Origin: Actinomyces sp. oral taxon 170 str. F0386
Lineage (GTDB): Bacteria; Actinomycetota; Actinomycetes; Actinomycetales; Actinomycetaceae
Direction of reading: 5' to 3'
DNA length: 64,000 nucleotides
Assembly: GCF_000195595.1 (NCBI RefSeq)
Contig: NZ_GL882572.1
Span: 1-64,000 of the forward strand
Shown here: positions 36,597-45,665 of the stretch, one piece after another
Layout of the letters: every line of letters starts with the position of its first letter
Position numbering within the stretch: position 1 is the stretch's first letter
Translations under genes and position numbers: made by a program
The notes under the pieces: model-generated
What the model was told of the DNA's origin: nothing
Database searches by the model: none
What the model saw: only the letters and a program-made list of their open reading frames with translations

Positions 36597-36956
36597 CTAT
36601 ATCAGCGTGGCGACCTGTGAACGGATCTCGGCGATGCGCTTCTCATTGCGCTTGTAGTGGGTCCATTTGCCAATGCGCGTGGAGGTCACCAGGCCCTCAC
36701 GTTCCAGGGCTCGCATGAAGGCCGATACGGTCGACTGGGCGAGCCCCACCTTGTCAGTGATCTGCTTGATGCAGACCCCGTACTCATCGGGGTCCGCGAT
36801 CCCCCGCTCAATGGGGAACTCCGCCCGAGGGTCTCGGAGCCACTGGAGAATCTGAAGGCGCACCGGGTGAGCGAGAACCTTGAGAGCGTCGACCACTCCG
36901 CCCGGGTCCACCCGATCCGAATAACCTTCTGAATGACTTCGTCCGTTCTCCGACAT
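36597..36956 (-). CDS. ArsR-family transcriptional regulator
   Basis: 119 residues from ATG 36956 with GGAGGGAGGG upstream. Winged helix typical of ArsR: DALKVLAHPVRLQILQWL, the recognition helix region KQITDKVGLAQSTVSAFMRALEREGLV, and the wing TRIGKWTHYKRNE. Only one Cys is present, so it lacks the CxC metal site of classical arsenic sensors and the ligand is unknown. It follows the EamA transporter gene on the same strand (79-bp gap). The AT-rich palindrome upstream of that gene (38067-38096) is its likely operator. Confidence 0.85.
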   Translation of the reverse strand: MSENGRSHSEGYSDRVDPGGVVDALKVLAHPVRLQILQWLRDPRAEFPIERGIADPDEYGVCIKQITDKVGLAQSTVSAFMRALEREGLVTSTRIGKWTHYKRNEKRIAEIRSQVATLI

Positions 36957-37035
36957 CGCCCTCCCTCCGCCGCGGCTCGAGGTTCGGGCGAGCATATCAC
37001 TCGACCAGAGGCCGACGTTCCGGCGCCGCGGTGCA

Positions 37036-37950
37036 TCACGAGCCGAGGATGAGCTTGGCCCAGTAGATGCTGACGATGAGGACCACCACCCCGAGGAGCT
37101 GAGAGAGCGTCAGGGCCTCGAAGAAGAGGATATAGGCGTAGACGGCTGCGGCCACGGGCTGGAGCAGGGCGAACAGCGACCCGAGCTGCAGCGACATGAA
37201 GTGCATGGCGTGCGCCATGAGGGTCTGCCCGAGTATCTGAGAGGTGAGCGCCAGGGCGACGAGTAGCAGCCAGCCCATCACGGAACGCGGAAGCAGGTTC
37301 TCTCCACGCAGTATCGCTACCGCAAGACACGCCGCAGCGCACCAGAGACTGAGTACCGCCATGATGCGCAGCGCGGGGTAACGCTTTCGCAGTCCCTGGG
37401 CGACAACAAGAAATCCTGTGTAGAAGAACGCCGTGGCCAAGGCCATCGCGTTTCCGAGCAGATGGCGTGGGTCTGTATGAACGCCGACCGGGGTCAGGAG
37501 CAGTAGTCCGCCGATCGCCAGGATCGCCGGAAGAACGAGCCTGCCGTCGGGAACGTCCCTGAAGAGCACCCACCCGTAGATCGCCGCGGCGAAGGGGACG
37601 AGATTGGCCAGGAGATTGGACTCAGCCAACGTGGTGTAGAAGAACGACACGTTCCACAGACACAGGTCGATCGCCAGGAGAACTCCACCCATGGCGATGG
37701 TGACATGATCACGAAGCGGTATGCGTTCCTGCGGCTGGGATCCGCGTCGGAGTCTGACACCGGCGTCGAGCAGGAACAGCATGGGGGCGGCGATCAGAGA
37801 CCGGAAGCCGCCAGTGGCGATCGGTCCGGCCTCACTGAGCCGAACGAACACTCCTCCGAGTGCCAAGCACCCCACCGCGAGCACTGCGCACGCGATCGCT
37901 CCTCCCCTCGTCCGACCTCCGACAGCACGGCTCAGATGCTGCACCATCAC
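37036..37950 (-). CDS. EamA/DMT-family transporter
   Basis: 304 residues with ten hydrophobic segments in two EamA repeats (AGPIATGGFRSLIAAPMLFLL in the first; LTSQILGQTLMAHAMHFMSLQLGSLFALLQPVAAAVYAYILF in the second). Drug/metabolite transporters export amino acids, metabolites or toxicants; the substrate cannot be told. Start GTG 37950 (or the adjacent ATG 37947) follows GGAGAGAGG. Probably one operon with the ArsR gene downstream. Confidence 0.88.
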   Translation of the reverse strand: MMVQHLSRAVGGRTRGGAIACAVLAVGCLALGGVFVRLSEAGPIATGGFRSLIAAPMLFLLDAGVRLRRGSQPQERIPLRDHVTIAMGGVLLAIDLCLWNVSFFYTTLAESNLLANLVPFAAAIYGWVLFRDVPDGRLVLPAILAIGGLLLLTPVGVHTDPRHLLGNAMALATAFFYTGFLVVAQGLRKRYPALRIMAVLSLWCAAACLAVAILRGENLLPRSVMGWLLLVALALTSQILGQTLMAHAMHFMSLQLGSLFALLQPVAAAVYAYILFFEALTLSQLLGVVVLIVSIYWAKLILGS

Positions 37951-38066
37951 GCCTCTCTCCCCTTACCCCTCACGACTACCGACACCGACCATCAACCGGC
38001 CTCACGCGACCTCAGGCGCGGTGCCCGCATCCAGCTCGACGACGCACCTCATGAACAGCACCATAG

Positions 38067-38096
38067 TCGATATATCGATAATATGCGATATATCGA
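38067..38096. promoter_or_regulatory. AT-rich inverted repeat, likely ArsR operator
   Basis: TCGATATATCG (38067-38077) and CGATATATCGA (38086-38096) are perfect inverted arms around an 8-nt spacer; each arm also contains the palindrome CGATATATCG. It lies about 120 bp before the EamA gene in an otherwise GC-rich genome, and TATGGT on the minus strand (38060-38065) is a possible -10 box right beside it. The 311-bp region 37951-38261 between EamA and the FHA gene holds nothing else recognisable. Confidence 0.6.
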
Positions 38097-38261
38097 TTCG
38101 TTCGACAGTTAACAAAGTTTGTGCCGACCGTCAAGAGGGAACATCCCCTTTTTACCGTTCGGATGGTCGTGGCATTCTGACAGGGAGGATGTCGCCGCCC
38201 TTCGCGACCGTTCCCAGGCATCCCGGATCATCTGACATTGATATCTGAAGGAGTGACGACG

Positions 38262-39011
38262 ATGAGTGGAGAGCCTCTGCTCCTCGACTTCGTTGGTGAG
38301 CTGTTTCGGATCGTGCCCGGAGCCCCCTTCCAGATCGGCAGAGAGGGCGACCTCATCCTTGATGAGGACAATCTCTTCCTCCATCGGCGCTTTCTCATCA
38401 TCGAGCACGACGCCGATCTGTGGTGGGTGGCCAACATCGGTTCCCGGATCGGTGCCACGATCACCGAGCGCTCCGGCACCTCCCGCTCCTGGGTGGCCCC
38501 CGGCTCCCGGGTGCCGCTGGTCTTCCCGGACATGGCGATCGTCTTCACCGCGGGATCCACCACCTACGAGATCCTTCTGAGAGTCCCCTGCCCCGGCTAC
38601 GAGCTCTCACAGACCAGGGATGTGGCACCGGGCACCGGGCAGACCACCGTGGGCATGGTGAATCTGACCCGCAACCAGCACCTGGTGACCCTGGCTCTGG
38701 CCGAGCCCTGGCTGCGTCGGACCGGTACCGGCCCGGTCGACCTGCCTCGCAATACTGACGCCGCCGCCCGTCTGGGCTGGAAGATCACCCGATTCAACCG
38801 TGCACTGGACAATGTCTGCGACAAGCTCGACCGCATCGGGGTCAGAGGCATGCGTGGCGGCCTGCGCATACACGCTTCCTACCGGCGCACCGCCCTGGTC
38901 GACTATGCACTGACCGCACGGCTCGTGACCATCGAGGACCTTCCGCTGCTGGACGAGGAGGCCCAGAGGTCCCGGCAGGAGCTCGCGCTGTCGTCGGCCG
39001 CCGTCATATAG
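38262..39011 (+). CDS. FHA-domain-like protein of unknown function
   Basis: 249 residues from ATG 38262 with AAGGAG 10 nt upstream. Residues 15-105 resemble a forkhead-associated domain: FQIGREGDLILDEDNLFLHRRFLIIEHDADLWWVANIG has the GR and LHRRF positions used to bind phosphothreonine. The second half is helical (NLTRNQHLVTLALAEPWLRRTGTGP and LGWKITRFNRALDNVCDKLDRIGVRGMRGG), recalling actinobacterial proteins in which an FHA domain precedes a helix-turn-helix-like region. Stands alone between divergent EamA and convergent dprA. No kinase partner in the window. Confidence 0.6.
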   Translation: MSGEPLLLDFVGELFRIVPGAPFQIGREGDLILDEDNLFLHRRFLIIEHDADLWWVANIGSRIGATITERSGTSRSWVAPGSRVPLVFPDMAIVFTAGSTTYEILLRVPCPGYELSQTRDVAPGTGQTTVGMVNLTRNQHLVTLALAEPWLRRTGTGPVDLPRNTDAAARLGWKITRFNRALDNVCDKLDRIGVRGMRGGLRIHASYRRTALVDYALTARLVTIEDLPLLDEEAQRSRQELALSSAAVI

Positions 39012-39062
39012 CTCTTTGTGGGACCGCCGTCCCGGAGCAGACAGGATGACGACGGTCTGTCG

Positions 39063-39090
39063 GCACTGCCGGGGACATACCTCCCGGTGC
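39063..39090. terminator. Hairpin between FHA gene and dprA
   Basis: GCAC plus CCGGG (39063-39073, 2-nt bulge) pairs with CCCGGTGC (39083-39090) around GACATACCT. It lies in the 78-bp gap between convergent genes. Confidence 0.4.
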
Positions 39091-40496
39091 TAACGGCGTC
39101 TTCGCCAGCCGGAGGCGGTGCGTTCCACCTTCCCCGTGAGCTCCAGGATTCCCAGGGCCGCGGTGGTCTCCTTCAAGGACATACCCGACGAGCGCACGAT
39201 GGCCTCGGTGGTCGCCGAGGCTCGGGCCGGCATGGCGTCCAGGACGACGGCGCCGGCCGGGTCCAGCCCGTCCAGGAGTCCATCTCCCGCCAGCTCGGGG
39301 TTCTGTTCCTTGAGGGCGTCGGCATCGACGGTGCCCAGAGGTGTCAGAAGCTCAAGGGCGTCGTCGACATCGGTGATGCAGACCGCGCCCTTGCGCAGGA
39401 GGCGGTGGCATCCGACTGAGGACATGGAGGTCACCGGCCCGGGGACGGCGCCCACCTGCCTGCCCAGCTCGAGGGCACGGTGGGCGGTGGACAGGGCTCC
39501 GGAGCGCCAGGCCGCCTCAACCACGATCGTTGCCCCGGAGATGGCCGCGATGACGCGGTTGCGGGAGACGAACCGGTGACGACCGGGCTGGCATCCCGGC
39601 GGAACCTCCGCTACCAGAGCCCCGGAGGCGATGACCGCCTCCAGCACCTCGGTGTTGGCGACCGGGTAGAGGCGGTCCACTCCCCCGGCGGACACGGATA
39701 CGGTGGAGCCCTCGCGCAGCGCTCCACGGTGGGCGCAGGCGTCGATGCCGAAGGCGCCCCCAGAGACGATGAGTCCGCCCTTGGCCGTCACCCCAGCGGC
39801 CAAGGAGATGGCGACCCCTTCGCCGTACCGGGTGGAGGCTCTGGCTCCTACGAGCGCCAGGCACAGTCCGTTGGCAGGTCCCGCCGGCATCCGCTGCTCG
39901 CGCACGGGCGGGCACCGGCCCCCGGTGATCGTCTCGCGGACACCGGTACCGGGCCTTCCATCAGTGCCAGTTGCGCCCAGGTCACTGCTCCGACCTTGGG
40001 ACTCACCGCTGGTCCCGCAGCCTCCGCTGTCACCACTCCCGTTGATGTCTGACAGATCCCTGACGCTGACCAGCAGTGACGGGTCACCGCGCACCCACAG
40101 GCAGAAGGGCGGGTGCTCCAGCTCATCGAGCCCCGGCGGCCACCAGGTGTCTCCCGGGAGAACGAGGCTTCCTCCGAGGCGATCGAGCACGTCGAGCTCG
40201 CGGCGAATGTCGAGCCCCTCCAAGCGAGGCGCCCATCGAGCGGCGACCTGCGCCCAGTGGGCGCTGGCCTCAGCAGCGTGCGGGGCGCCCGGAGGTGGCT
40301 CCGGGACAGGCGGAGGCGGAGCACCGCGCACGCGTCCTGCGGCGTCGGTGGCCTCCTCCAGCAGCCACCTCAGTGCGGCACTCGGCCCGAGCCGGTCCAC
40401 CAGCATCGTGGCGGCGGCGCTGGCGGGCTCCGCCAGGCGCGACCAGGTGGCGCGTACCAGCGCCGGGTCATCGATGTCGTAGGGCAGGTGGGTCAT
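39090..40496 (-). CDS. dprA: DNA-processing protein DprA
   Basis: 468 residues from ATG 40496, which overlaps the comM stop (ATGA). DprA loads RecA on incoming single-stranded DNA in natural transformation. The Rossmann-like core shows LALVGARASTRYGEGVAISLAAGVTAKGGLIVSGGAFGIDACAHRGAL, then FVSRNRVIAAISGATIVVEA, and the C-terminal winged-helix-like segment. A Gly/Ser/Thr-rich insertion (about residues 145-200) precedes the core. Adjacent to comM and yraN, the usual grouping. Confidence 0.94.
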   Translation of the reverse strand: MTHLPYDIDDPALVRATWSRLAEPASAAATMLVDRLGPSAALRWLLEEATDAAGRVRGAPPPPVPEPPPGAPHAAEASAHWAQVAARWAPRLEGLDIRRELDVLDRLGGSLVLPGDTWWPPGLDELEHPPFCLWVRGDPSLLVSVRDLSDINGSGDSGGCGTSGESQGRSSDLGATGTDGRPGTGVRETITGGRCPPVREQRMPAGPANGLCLALVGARASTRYGEGVAISLAAGVTAKGGLIVSGGAFGIDACAHRGALREGSTVSVSAGGVDRLYPVANTEVLEAVIASGALVAEVPPGCQPGRHRFVSRNRVIAAISGATIVVEAAWRSGALSTAHRALELGRQVGAVPGPVTSMSSVGCHRLLRKGAVCITDVDDALELLTPLGTVDADALKEQNPELAGDGLLDGLDPAGAVVLDAMPARASATTEAIVRSSGMSLKETTAALGILELTGKVERTASGWRRRR

Positions 40497-42061
40497 GGTC
40501 GCACTCCTGAGGTTCTCAGGGCCAGAGCGGTCCCGATGTGGGTGAGGGTGAGGGCCTCGGCGCCCTCGAGATCGGCAAGGGTCCATGCCAGTCTGAGGAC
40601 CCGGTCCACCCCACGCAGGGAGAGGTCCCCGCGTTCGAGGGCGTCCATGAGCCGGCGGCTGAGCGGCACGCTCAGTGCGCCGTCGGGGCCCCTGAGGTAG
40701 GAGCCGGGTACCTCGGCGTTGAGGTGCCACGGTGTGCCGGCCAGCCGGCGCTCCGCGGCCTGACGTGCCCGCAGGACCCTCTGAGCCACTATGGCGCTGG
40801 ACTCGCTGCTCGCCGGGCGGGCGAGGTCGGCGGCGCTGACGGCGGCGATCTCGACCTGGATGTCCACCCGGTCCAGCAACGGCCCGGATAGTCGCGAGAA
40901 GTAGCGGCGTCGTTGCAGGGAGGTGCAGGTGCACTCCAGGCCGCGACCGCCTGCCTTGCCGCATGGGCAGGGGTTGGCGGCCAGGACGAGCTGGAAGGCG
41001 GCCGGATAGGTGGCGCGCCCGCCAACGCGGTCGATGGTGACCGTCCCGGTCTCCAGGGGCTGGCGCAGGCAGTCCAGGACCCCGGCGCTGAACTCGGGGG
41101 CCTCGTCGAGGAACAGCACACCGCGGTGGGCCAGGGAGACGTCCCCGGGGCGCGGCAGGCCGGATCCGCCTCCCACGACGGCGGCCCGGGTAGCGGTGTG
41201 GTGGGGTGCGCGCAGCGGTGGCCGGGTGATGAGCCCGCAGGCGGGATTGAAGGTGCCGGCCACGGAGTGGATGGAGGTGACGGTGACGGCGTCGGACTGC
41301 TCCAGGGGCGGCAGGATGGAGGGCAGGCGCTCGGCGAGCATGGTCTTTCCCGTCCCCGGCGGTCCCACCATGATGAGGTGGTGGCCCCCGGCCGCGGCGA
41401 CCTCGAGCGCCTGCCGGGCCTCGGTCTGTCCGACGACGTCGACCAGGTCCGGTGGCTCATCGTCCTGGGGAGCGATAGGAGGAGCCTCACGTCCGGCCTC
41501 GGAGATCTGCTCGACCGCCGCGGCCACGGCTGCGTTCAGTCGCCCTCCGTAACGCTCGACGAGCTGACCGATGTGGCTGATAGCGGTGACCCGGGCGCCG
41601 GGGACCAGCTCGGCCTCGGCAGCTGCCTCCTGGGCGACGACGATCTCCTCCACCCCGGCAGCGACCGCGGCCTGGACACTGGGCAGGACGCCGCGCACCG
41701 AGTGGACCGAACCGTCCAGCCCGAGCTCGCCGATGTACACGGTTCGTCCCAGGAGACCGGCCGCGGACCGTCCGAGCCGGCCGCGAGCGCCCAGGACCGC
41801 CAGCGCGAGCGCCAGGTCCAGCCCGGTTCCGGTCTTGCGCAGGTCCGCCGGGGAGAGGTTGACGGTCAGGCGCTGCTCTCCCCAGGTGACGCCGCAGGTG
41901 CTCAAGGCGGCCCGGACACGTTCGCGCGACTCGCGCACGGCGGTATCGGGCAGACCGACGAGGGTGAATCCGGGCAGCCCCTGGGTGGCGTGGGCCTCGA
42001 CGTCGACGATGTGTCCGGCCAGCCCGGTCAGGGTGACCGCGAGTGTGCGTGCTAGCCCCAT
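40493..42061 (-). CDS. comM: ComM/YifB-type Mg chelatase-like AAA+ ATPase
   Basis: 522 residues from ATG 42061. N-terminal Lon-protease-like domain (GLPGFTLVGLPDTAVRESRERVRAAL), AAA+ core with Walker A GPPGTGKTMLAERLPSIL, and Walker B GVLFLDEAPEFS, and a C-terminal Mg-chelatase domain with a CPCGxxxxxxxxCxC zinc-like motif. ComM is a branch-migration helicase aiding integration of transformed DNA in Gram-negative bacteria; by analogy it acts with DprA. The first 10 nt overlap yraN. Confidence 0.93.
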   Translation of the reverse strand: MGLARTLAVTLTGLAGHIVDVEAHATQGLPGFTLVGLPDTAVRESRERVRAALSTCGVTWGEQRLTVNLSPADLRKTGTGLDLALALAVLGARGRLGRSAAGLLGRTVYIGELGLDGSVHSVRGVLPSVQAAVAAGVEEIVVAQEAAAEAELVPGARVTAISHIGQLVERYGGRLNAAVAAAVEQISEAGREAPPIAPQDDEPPDLVDVVGQTEARQALEVAAAGGHHLIMVGPPGTGKTMLAERLPSILPPLEQSDAVTVTSIHSVAGTFNPACGLITRPPLRAPHHTATRAAVVGGGSGLPRPGDVSLAHRGVLFLDEAPEFSAGVLDCLRQPLETGTVTIDRVGGRATYPAAFQLVLAANPCPCGKAGGRGLECTCTSLQRRRYFSRLSGPLLDRVDIQVEIAAVSAADLARPASSESSAIVAQRVLRARQAAERRLAGTPWHLNAEVPGSYLRGPDGALSVPLSRRLMDALERGDLSLRGVDRVLRLAWTLADLEGAEALTLTHIGTALALRTSGVRP

Positions 42062-42606
42062 GACGTGCCCACCGCCCGGTGGTGGCGCAGCAGGGCGGGA
42101 CGCGAGTCGCGCAGGAGGATGGAGACGACGTCGAGACGCAGGCCGGCATGCGCGGTCTCGTGGGTGGATGCCCAGGCAGCCGCCAGGGCGCGCAGCCGAG
42201 CGAGCTTGCGAGCGTCGACCGCGGCGGCCGGCGGCCCTTGACGCAGGGAGCTGCGGGTCTTGACCTCGACGATCACCAACGTCGGTCGCATTGAGCCCTG
42301 CTGCTCCCGGATGAGACGAATGGGCTGACCGTCCGACTCCCGGCAGCCGCGGAAGGGCTCGAGAGCGATGATGTCGAGCTCTCCGCGCAGACCGTGGTCC
42401 GGTCGCCAGTTGCGCTCGAGGATCGTCCAGCCGATGTCCTCCAGGTAGGTCGCGGCCAGGTCCTCTCCGTAACGTCCAGTGCGCAGGTGGAACGGTCCGG
42501 ATGCAGCTCCCGTACCGCTCCTGGCGGGTTCTATGGGGATGACGCCCCCGGACCGCGCTGCGATCACCGTTGTCCCTGTTGCGGCTGATGCGACCTGGTC
42601 GGTCAT
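42052..42606 (-). CDS. UPF0102 (YraN) family endonuclease-like protein
   Basis: 184 residues from ATG 42606, chosen because GGAGGTGATC lies just upstream. Restriction-enzyme-like fold: GRYGEDLAATYLEDIGWTILERNWRP, then GELDIIAL and VIVEVKTRSS carry the catalytic E, D, ExK pattern; the 43-residue N-terminal part is not conserved. A nuclease role in DNA uptake or repair is inferred from fold and its constant neighbourhood with comM and dprA. Confidence 0.87.
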   Translation of the reverse strand: MTDQVASAATGTTVIAARSGGVIPIEPARSGTGAASGPFHLRTGRYGEDLAATYLEDIGWTILERNWRPDHGLRGELDIIALEPFRGCRESDGQPIRLIREQQGSMRPTLVIVEVKTRSSLRQGPPAAAVDARKLARLRALAAAWASTHETAHAGLRLDVVSILLRDSRPALLRHHRAVGTSWG

Positions 42607-42762
42607 GCCGATCACCTCCGCCACCAGCCTGAGGCCGGATCGGCTGATGCGCGTCCTGGCCCGGTCGGGTCTGTGGAGGGAGCTGGCAGGAGCCTTCCTG
42701 TGGCCACCGGCCAGCCGCTCGACTCAACGGATGGGGCTCGGCGAGAGGCGAGAAGCGCGGTG

Positions 42763-43071
42763 CTAGGAGGAGGGGATGTCCATCTCGAGCTTGGTGAGCT
42801 CCTCGACGTTGACGTCCTTGAAGGTGACGACGTGGACGGACTTCACGAATCGGGAGGCTCGGTAGATGTCCCACACCCAGGCGTCCTCAAGGGTGAGCTC
42901 GAAGAAGACCTCCCCACCGTTGGTACGTACCTGGACGTCAACGGCGTTGGCCAGGTAGAACCGTCGTTCGGTCTCCACCACGTAGGAGAACAGGGAGGCG
43001 ACATCGCGGTACTCCCGGTACAGCGAGAGCTCCAGCTCGTTCTCGTAGGACTCGAGGTCTTCTGTGCTCAC
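42763..43071 (-). CDS. DUF2469 family protein
   Basis: About 102 residues from GTG 43071. STEDLESYENELELSLYREYRDVASLFSYVVETERRFYLAN is nearly invariant in this actinobacterial family, always located near rnhB and yraN. GTG 43101 would add ten residues with no better ribosome site. The function is unknown; the protein is small, acidic and soluble. Confidence 0.88.
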   Translation of the reverse strand: MSTEDLESYENELELSLYREYRDVASLFSYVVETERRFYLANAVDVQVRTNGGEVFFELTLEDAWVWDIYRASRFVKSVHVVTFKDVNVEELTKLEMDIPSS

Positions 43072-43176
43072 CGGGCCATCATGCCTGCCGGTGGCGTCCA
43101 CGGCCGGCAGGCGGTAGGGCGAGTCGGCCCTGTCCCGGGTCGTCCACGGCTGGCACGGGCCCGCCGGCTCGGTGCG

Positions 43177-43899
43177 TCAGCCGTCGTGCTGGTCCAGGCC
43201 GGGCAGGTGCCAGCTGCGTCGGTGCTGGTCGCTGGCACCCAGGTCGGCGAGCCCGGCGACATGGGCGGGTGAGGCGTACCCCTTGTTGGAGGCCCACCCG
43301 TAGCCGGGGTCGGTGAGATCGGTCATGAGGGAGTCTCGTTCGACCTTGGCCAGGACGCTGGCCGCGGCGACGACGGCGCATCGAGCGTCGGCCTTGACCT
43401 CCATGCGCACCGGTGGGGTGGGAGGCTCTGCGGTGGCCTCGTGCCAGGCCTGCGAGGGCTGCCCGTCGCCCCATGTGGTGAGCAGGTCCGGTTGAGGGGC
43501 GGTGAGCCAGTCGGCCACGCCGTCGAGAATGATGATGCCGGGGGCGTGTCCGCGATCGGCGACCTGACGCAGGGCTCGTCGTCCCGCCAGCCTCAGGGCT
43601 CCGACGATGCCTCGCTCATCGATCTCCGCAGGCGAGGCGTGGGCGACGGCGTGGTCCAGCAGCCAGCCGCGCACGGGCTCGACCAGATCCGTGCGCATGC
43701 GAGCCGTGAGCTGCTTGGAGTCGGCCAGGTCGACGGGGAAGGCGTCGTCGGTGCATCGCCCCACGATCGCCAGTCCGACGCTGACAGGTCCGGCGAGCGC
43801 CCCGCGACCGACCTCATCCAGACCGCCAACGTACTCATGGGCTTCAAGCAGCTCGTTCTCAAGGCTTCTGTCAGGGCGGAGCCGTGCCCGAGGGCTCAC
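43177..43899 (-). CDS. rnhB: Ribonuclease HII
   Basis: 240 residues. Removes ribonucleotides from DNA. The catalytic acidic residues are in YVGGLDEVGRGALAGPVSVG (Asp-Glu pair) and IILDGVADWL; KADARCAVVAAASVLAKVERD gives the third block. Start GTG 43899 overlaps the stop of the upstream lepB gene by 4 nt. Confidence 0.95.
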   Translation of the reverse strand: MSPRARLRPDRSLENELLEAHEYVGGLDEVGRGALAGPVSVGLAIVGRCTDDAFPVDLADSKQLTARMRTDLVEPVRGWLLDHAVAHASPAEIDERGIVGALRLAGRRALRQVADRGHAPGIIILDGVADWLTAPQPDLLTTWGDGQPSQAWHEATAEPPTPPVRMEVKADARCAVVAAASVLAKVERDSLMTDLTDPGYGWASNKGYASPAHVAGLADLGASDQHRRSWHLPGLDQHDG

Positions 43900-45203
43900 T
43901 GCTTCATCCCTATGTCTGTTCCCGGGCCGCCGGGTCTCCCTGTGGAGCTCAGCGAGCCGGCCCCTGCGAACCCCGTATCGGATCGTCTGTCATCTGATGT
44001 CCTGGGCTCCGTGTCCTCTCCCTCGGCCCCCGGATCCGAGCCGATCCGGCCGGCGCCGGTGCGCCCGGAGTCGTTGCCCACCTCACCGGTCTCGGTACTC
44101 GGGCCGTCCGAGGAAGCGCCGTCCTCGTCGGGGTCATCGGGGTCGTCTAAGTCGGTGGGCCGCTGAGTGGGTCCAGTCGTGGACCTGGACGGGGTGGGCG
44201 TCTGAGCGGGCGGGGCGGTGTCTCGTTCGGGGACCTGGGAGAAGGCCTCGTCTCCTCCGCCCAGACTCCCCCACCGACTCAGGCTCGTCCAGGAGAAGAC
44301 GGCCTTGGCCACTCCGACGACATTCGTCAGAGGCACGAATCCACCGTGGGCGTCGTCGCGGTGATAGCGCGAGTCGGCCGAGTTACCGCGATTATCACCC
44401 ATGACCCAGACGTACCCCTGGGGAACGATGATGTCGAAGGAGGTCAGGGACGGGGACTGGCCGTCCTTGACGTAGGGCTCCTTGATTGCGACGCCGTTGA
44501 CAGTGAGTCGTCCCTTCCCGTCGGCGACCACGTGGTCGCCTCCGACCCCGATGACTCGCTTGATGAGATGGTGGCCGGTGTGCTCCGGCAGAAGGTGCAG
44601 GGCGACGAAGGTCTTCTGGACAGCGCCGCGCAGTCCGGTCGGCTCATCGACGTGGAGCCAGTCATCGGGGTCGCTGAAGACGACGACGTCACCCCGGTCG
44701 ATGTTGTCGGAGTCGAACATCGTGACCGCGACCTGGTCTCCGTCACGCAGCGTGTTCTCCATGGAGCCCGAGGGGATCTCGTAGGTCTGAACGACGAAGG
44801 TGCGAAGAAGGGCCGCGACCAGGATGAAGACCGCCACGACGAGCAGCAGACGTGTCAGCCGCTGCCACGGGGAGCTGATCTCGGGCGGTGGGATGGTGGG
44901 GGCGACGTGCCGACGAGGTTGGATGGAGGGAGGAAGCTCCTCGGGCTCGTCGTCGGGCTCAGGCTCGGCATCTGGGTCGATGAACGGGTCGTAGTCCCAC
45001 TCAGCGCTGTTGTCATCAACCGGGGCCGGGTCCGAGGACGCCTCCGCCGGCTCAGAAGAGCTGGCGGCCTCCTGAGGAGAGTCGGCGGACGGGGAGCTGC
45101 AGGCGGGGGTGACGGCAGACCTGGAAGCCCGGCCGATCTGGGAAGGAGCGGCCTGCTTGAGGTCCAGCTCGACGTCGTCGGCCTCGTCCTGCGCCGGTCT
45201 CAC
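43896..45203 (-). CDS. lepB: Signal peptidase I with long N- and C-terminal extensions
   Basis: 435 residues; the first ~125 are acidic and low-complexity, then one membrane helix (LTRLLLVVAVFILVAALLRTFVV). The catalytic Ser is in [11 protein letters not shown] and the Lys in KRVIGVGGDHVV, followed by GDNRGNSADSRYH. The last ~120 residues are a Thr/Pro/Asp-rich tail not needed for the fold. It removes signal peptides from exported proteins. A second signal peptidase lies just beyond rplS. Start GTG 45203 has AAGGAG upstream. The odd extensions may anchor or regulate it. Confidence 0.92.
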   Translation of the reverse strand: MRPAQDEADDVELDLKQAAPSQIGRASRSAVTPACSSPSADSPQEAASSSEPAEASSDPAPVDDNSAEWDYDPFIDPDAEPEPDDEPEELPPSIQPRRHVAPTIPPPEISSPWQRLTRLLLVVAVFILVAALLRTFVVQTYEIPSGSMENTLRDGDQVAVTMFDSDNIDRGDVVVFSDPDDWLHVDEPTGLRGAVQKTFVALHLLPEHTGHHLIKRVIGVGGDHVVADGKGRLTVNGVAIKEPYVKDGQSPSLTSFDIIVPQGYVWVMGDNRGNSADSRYHRDDAHGGFVPLTNVVGVAKAVFSWTSLSRWGSLGGGDEAFSQVPERDTAPPAQTPTPSRSTTGPTQRPTDLDDPDDPDEDGASSDGPSTETGEVGNDSGRTGAGRIGSDPGAEGEDTEPRTSDDRRSDTGFAGAGSLSSTGRPGGPGTDIGMKQ

Positions 45204-45263
45204 CGCGCTCCTTCCCCCTGAAGTCGATACACATGGGCTTGCCGCTGCACAGCGATAAGAGAT

Positions 45264-45301
45264 GACGAGCGCCCGGAGCCCGTCAGGCTCCGGGCGCCGT
45301 C
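45264..45301 (-). terminator. Terminator hairpin after rplS
   Basis: GCGCCCGGAGCC (45269-45280) and GGCTCCGGGCGC (45286-45297) form a perfect 12-bp stem with a 5-nt loop, extended by GACG/CGTC past a bulged A. It separates rplS from the downstream lepB-rnhB unit. Confidence 0.75.
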
Positions 45302-45317
45302 TTGAGAGCGCGGGCGC

Positions 45318-45665
45318 TCAGTCCTCGCGACGCTCCTTGATCTTGGCGGCCTTACCGCGCAGGTTGCGCAGGTAGTAGAGCTTGGCGCGACGCACCTGCC
45401 CCCGAGTGACGACCTCAATCTTCTCGATGGTGGGTGCATGGACGGGGAAGGTGCGCTCGACGCCGACGCCGAAGGAGACCTTGCGGATAGTGAAGGTCTC
45501 TGAGACACCACCGCCCTGGCGCGCGATGACAACGCCCTGGAAGACCTGGACACGGGTACGGGATCCCTCGACGACCTTGACGTGGACCTTGAGGGTGTCC
45601 CCGGGACGGAAGGAGGGGATGTCGTCGCGCAGTGATGCGGCGTTGATCTCGTCGATCAGATTCAT
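45318..45665 (-). CDS. rplS: 50S ribosomal protein L19
   Basis: 115 residues, normal length. [31 protein letters not shown] and [24 protein letters not shown] are diagnostic. Start ATG 45665 with GAGAGAAAC upstream. Has its own terminator and a 242-bp upstream gap, so it is probably transcribed independently of the flanking lepB genes; no clear promoter was recognised in that gap. Confidence 0.97.
   Translation of the reverse strand: MNLIDEINAASLRDDIPSFRPGDTLKVHVKVVEGSRTRVQVFQGVVIARQGGGVSETFTIRKVSFGVGVERTFPVHAPTIEKIEVVTRGQVRRAKLYYLRNLRGKAAKIKERRED

Noticed and set aside
37705-38112. Small plus-strand open frames upstream of the FHA gene
   Set aside because: Mostly antisense to the EamA transporter, with no ribosome site and no recognisable protein features.
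40497-40964. Upstream extension of dprA
   Set aside because: Runs antiphase through comM; the ATGA overlap at 40493-40496 fits the normal start.
42062-42874. 271-codon upstream extension of the comM frame
   Set aside because: Overlaps yraN in another frame; ComM family proteins begin at the MGLARTLAV start.
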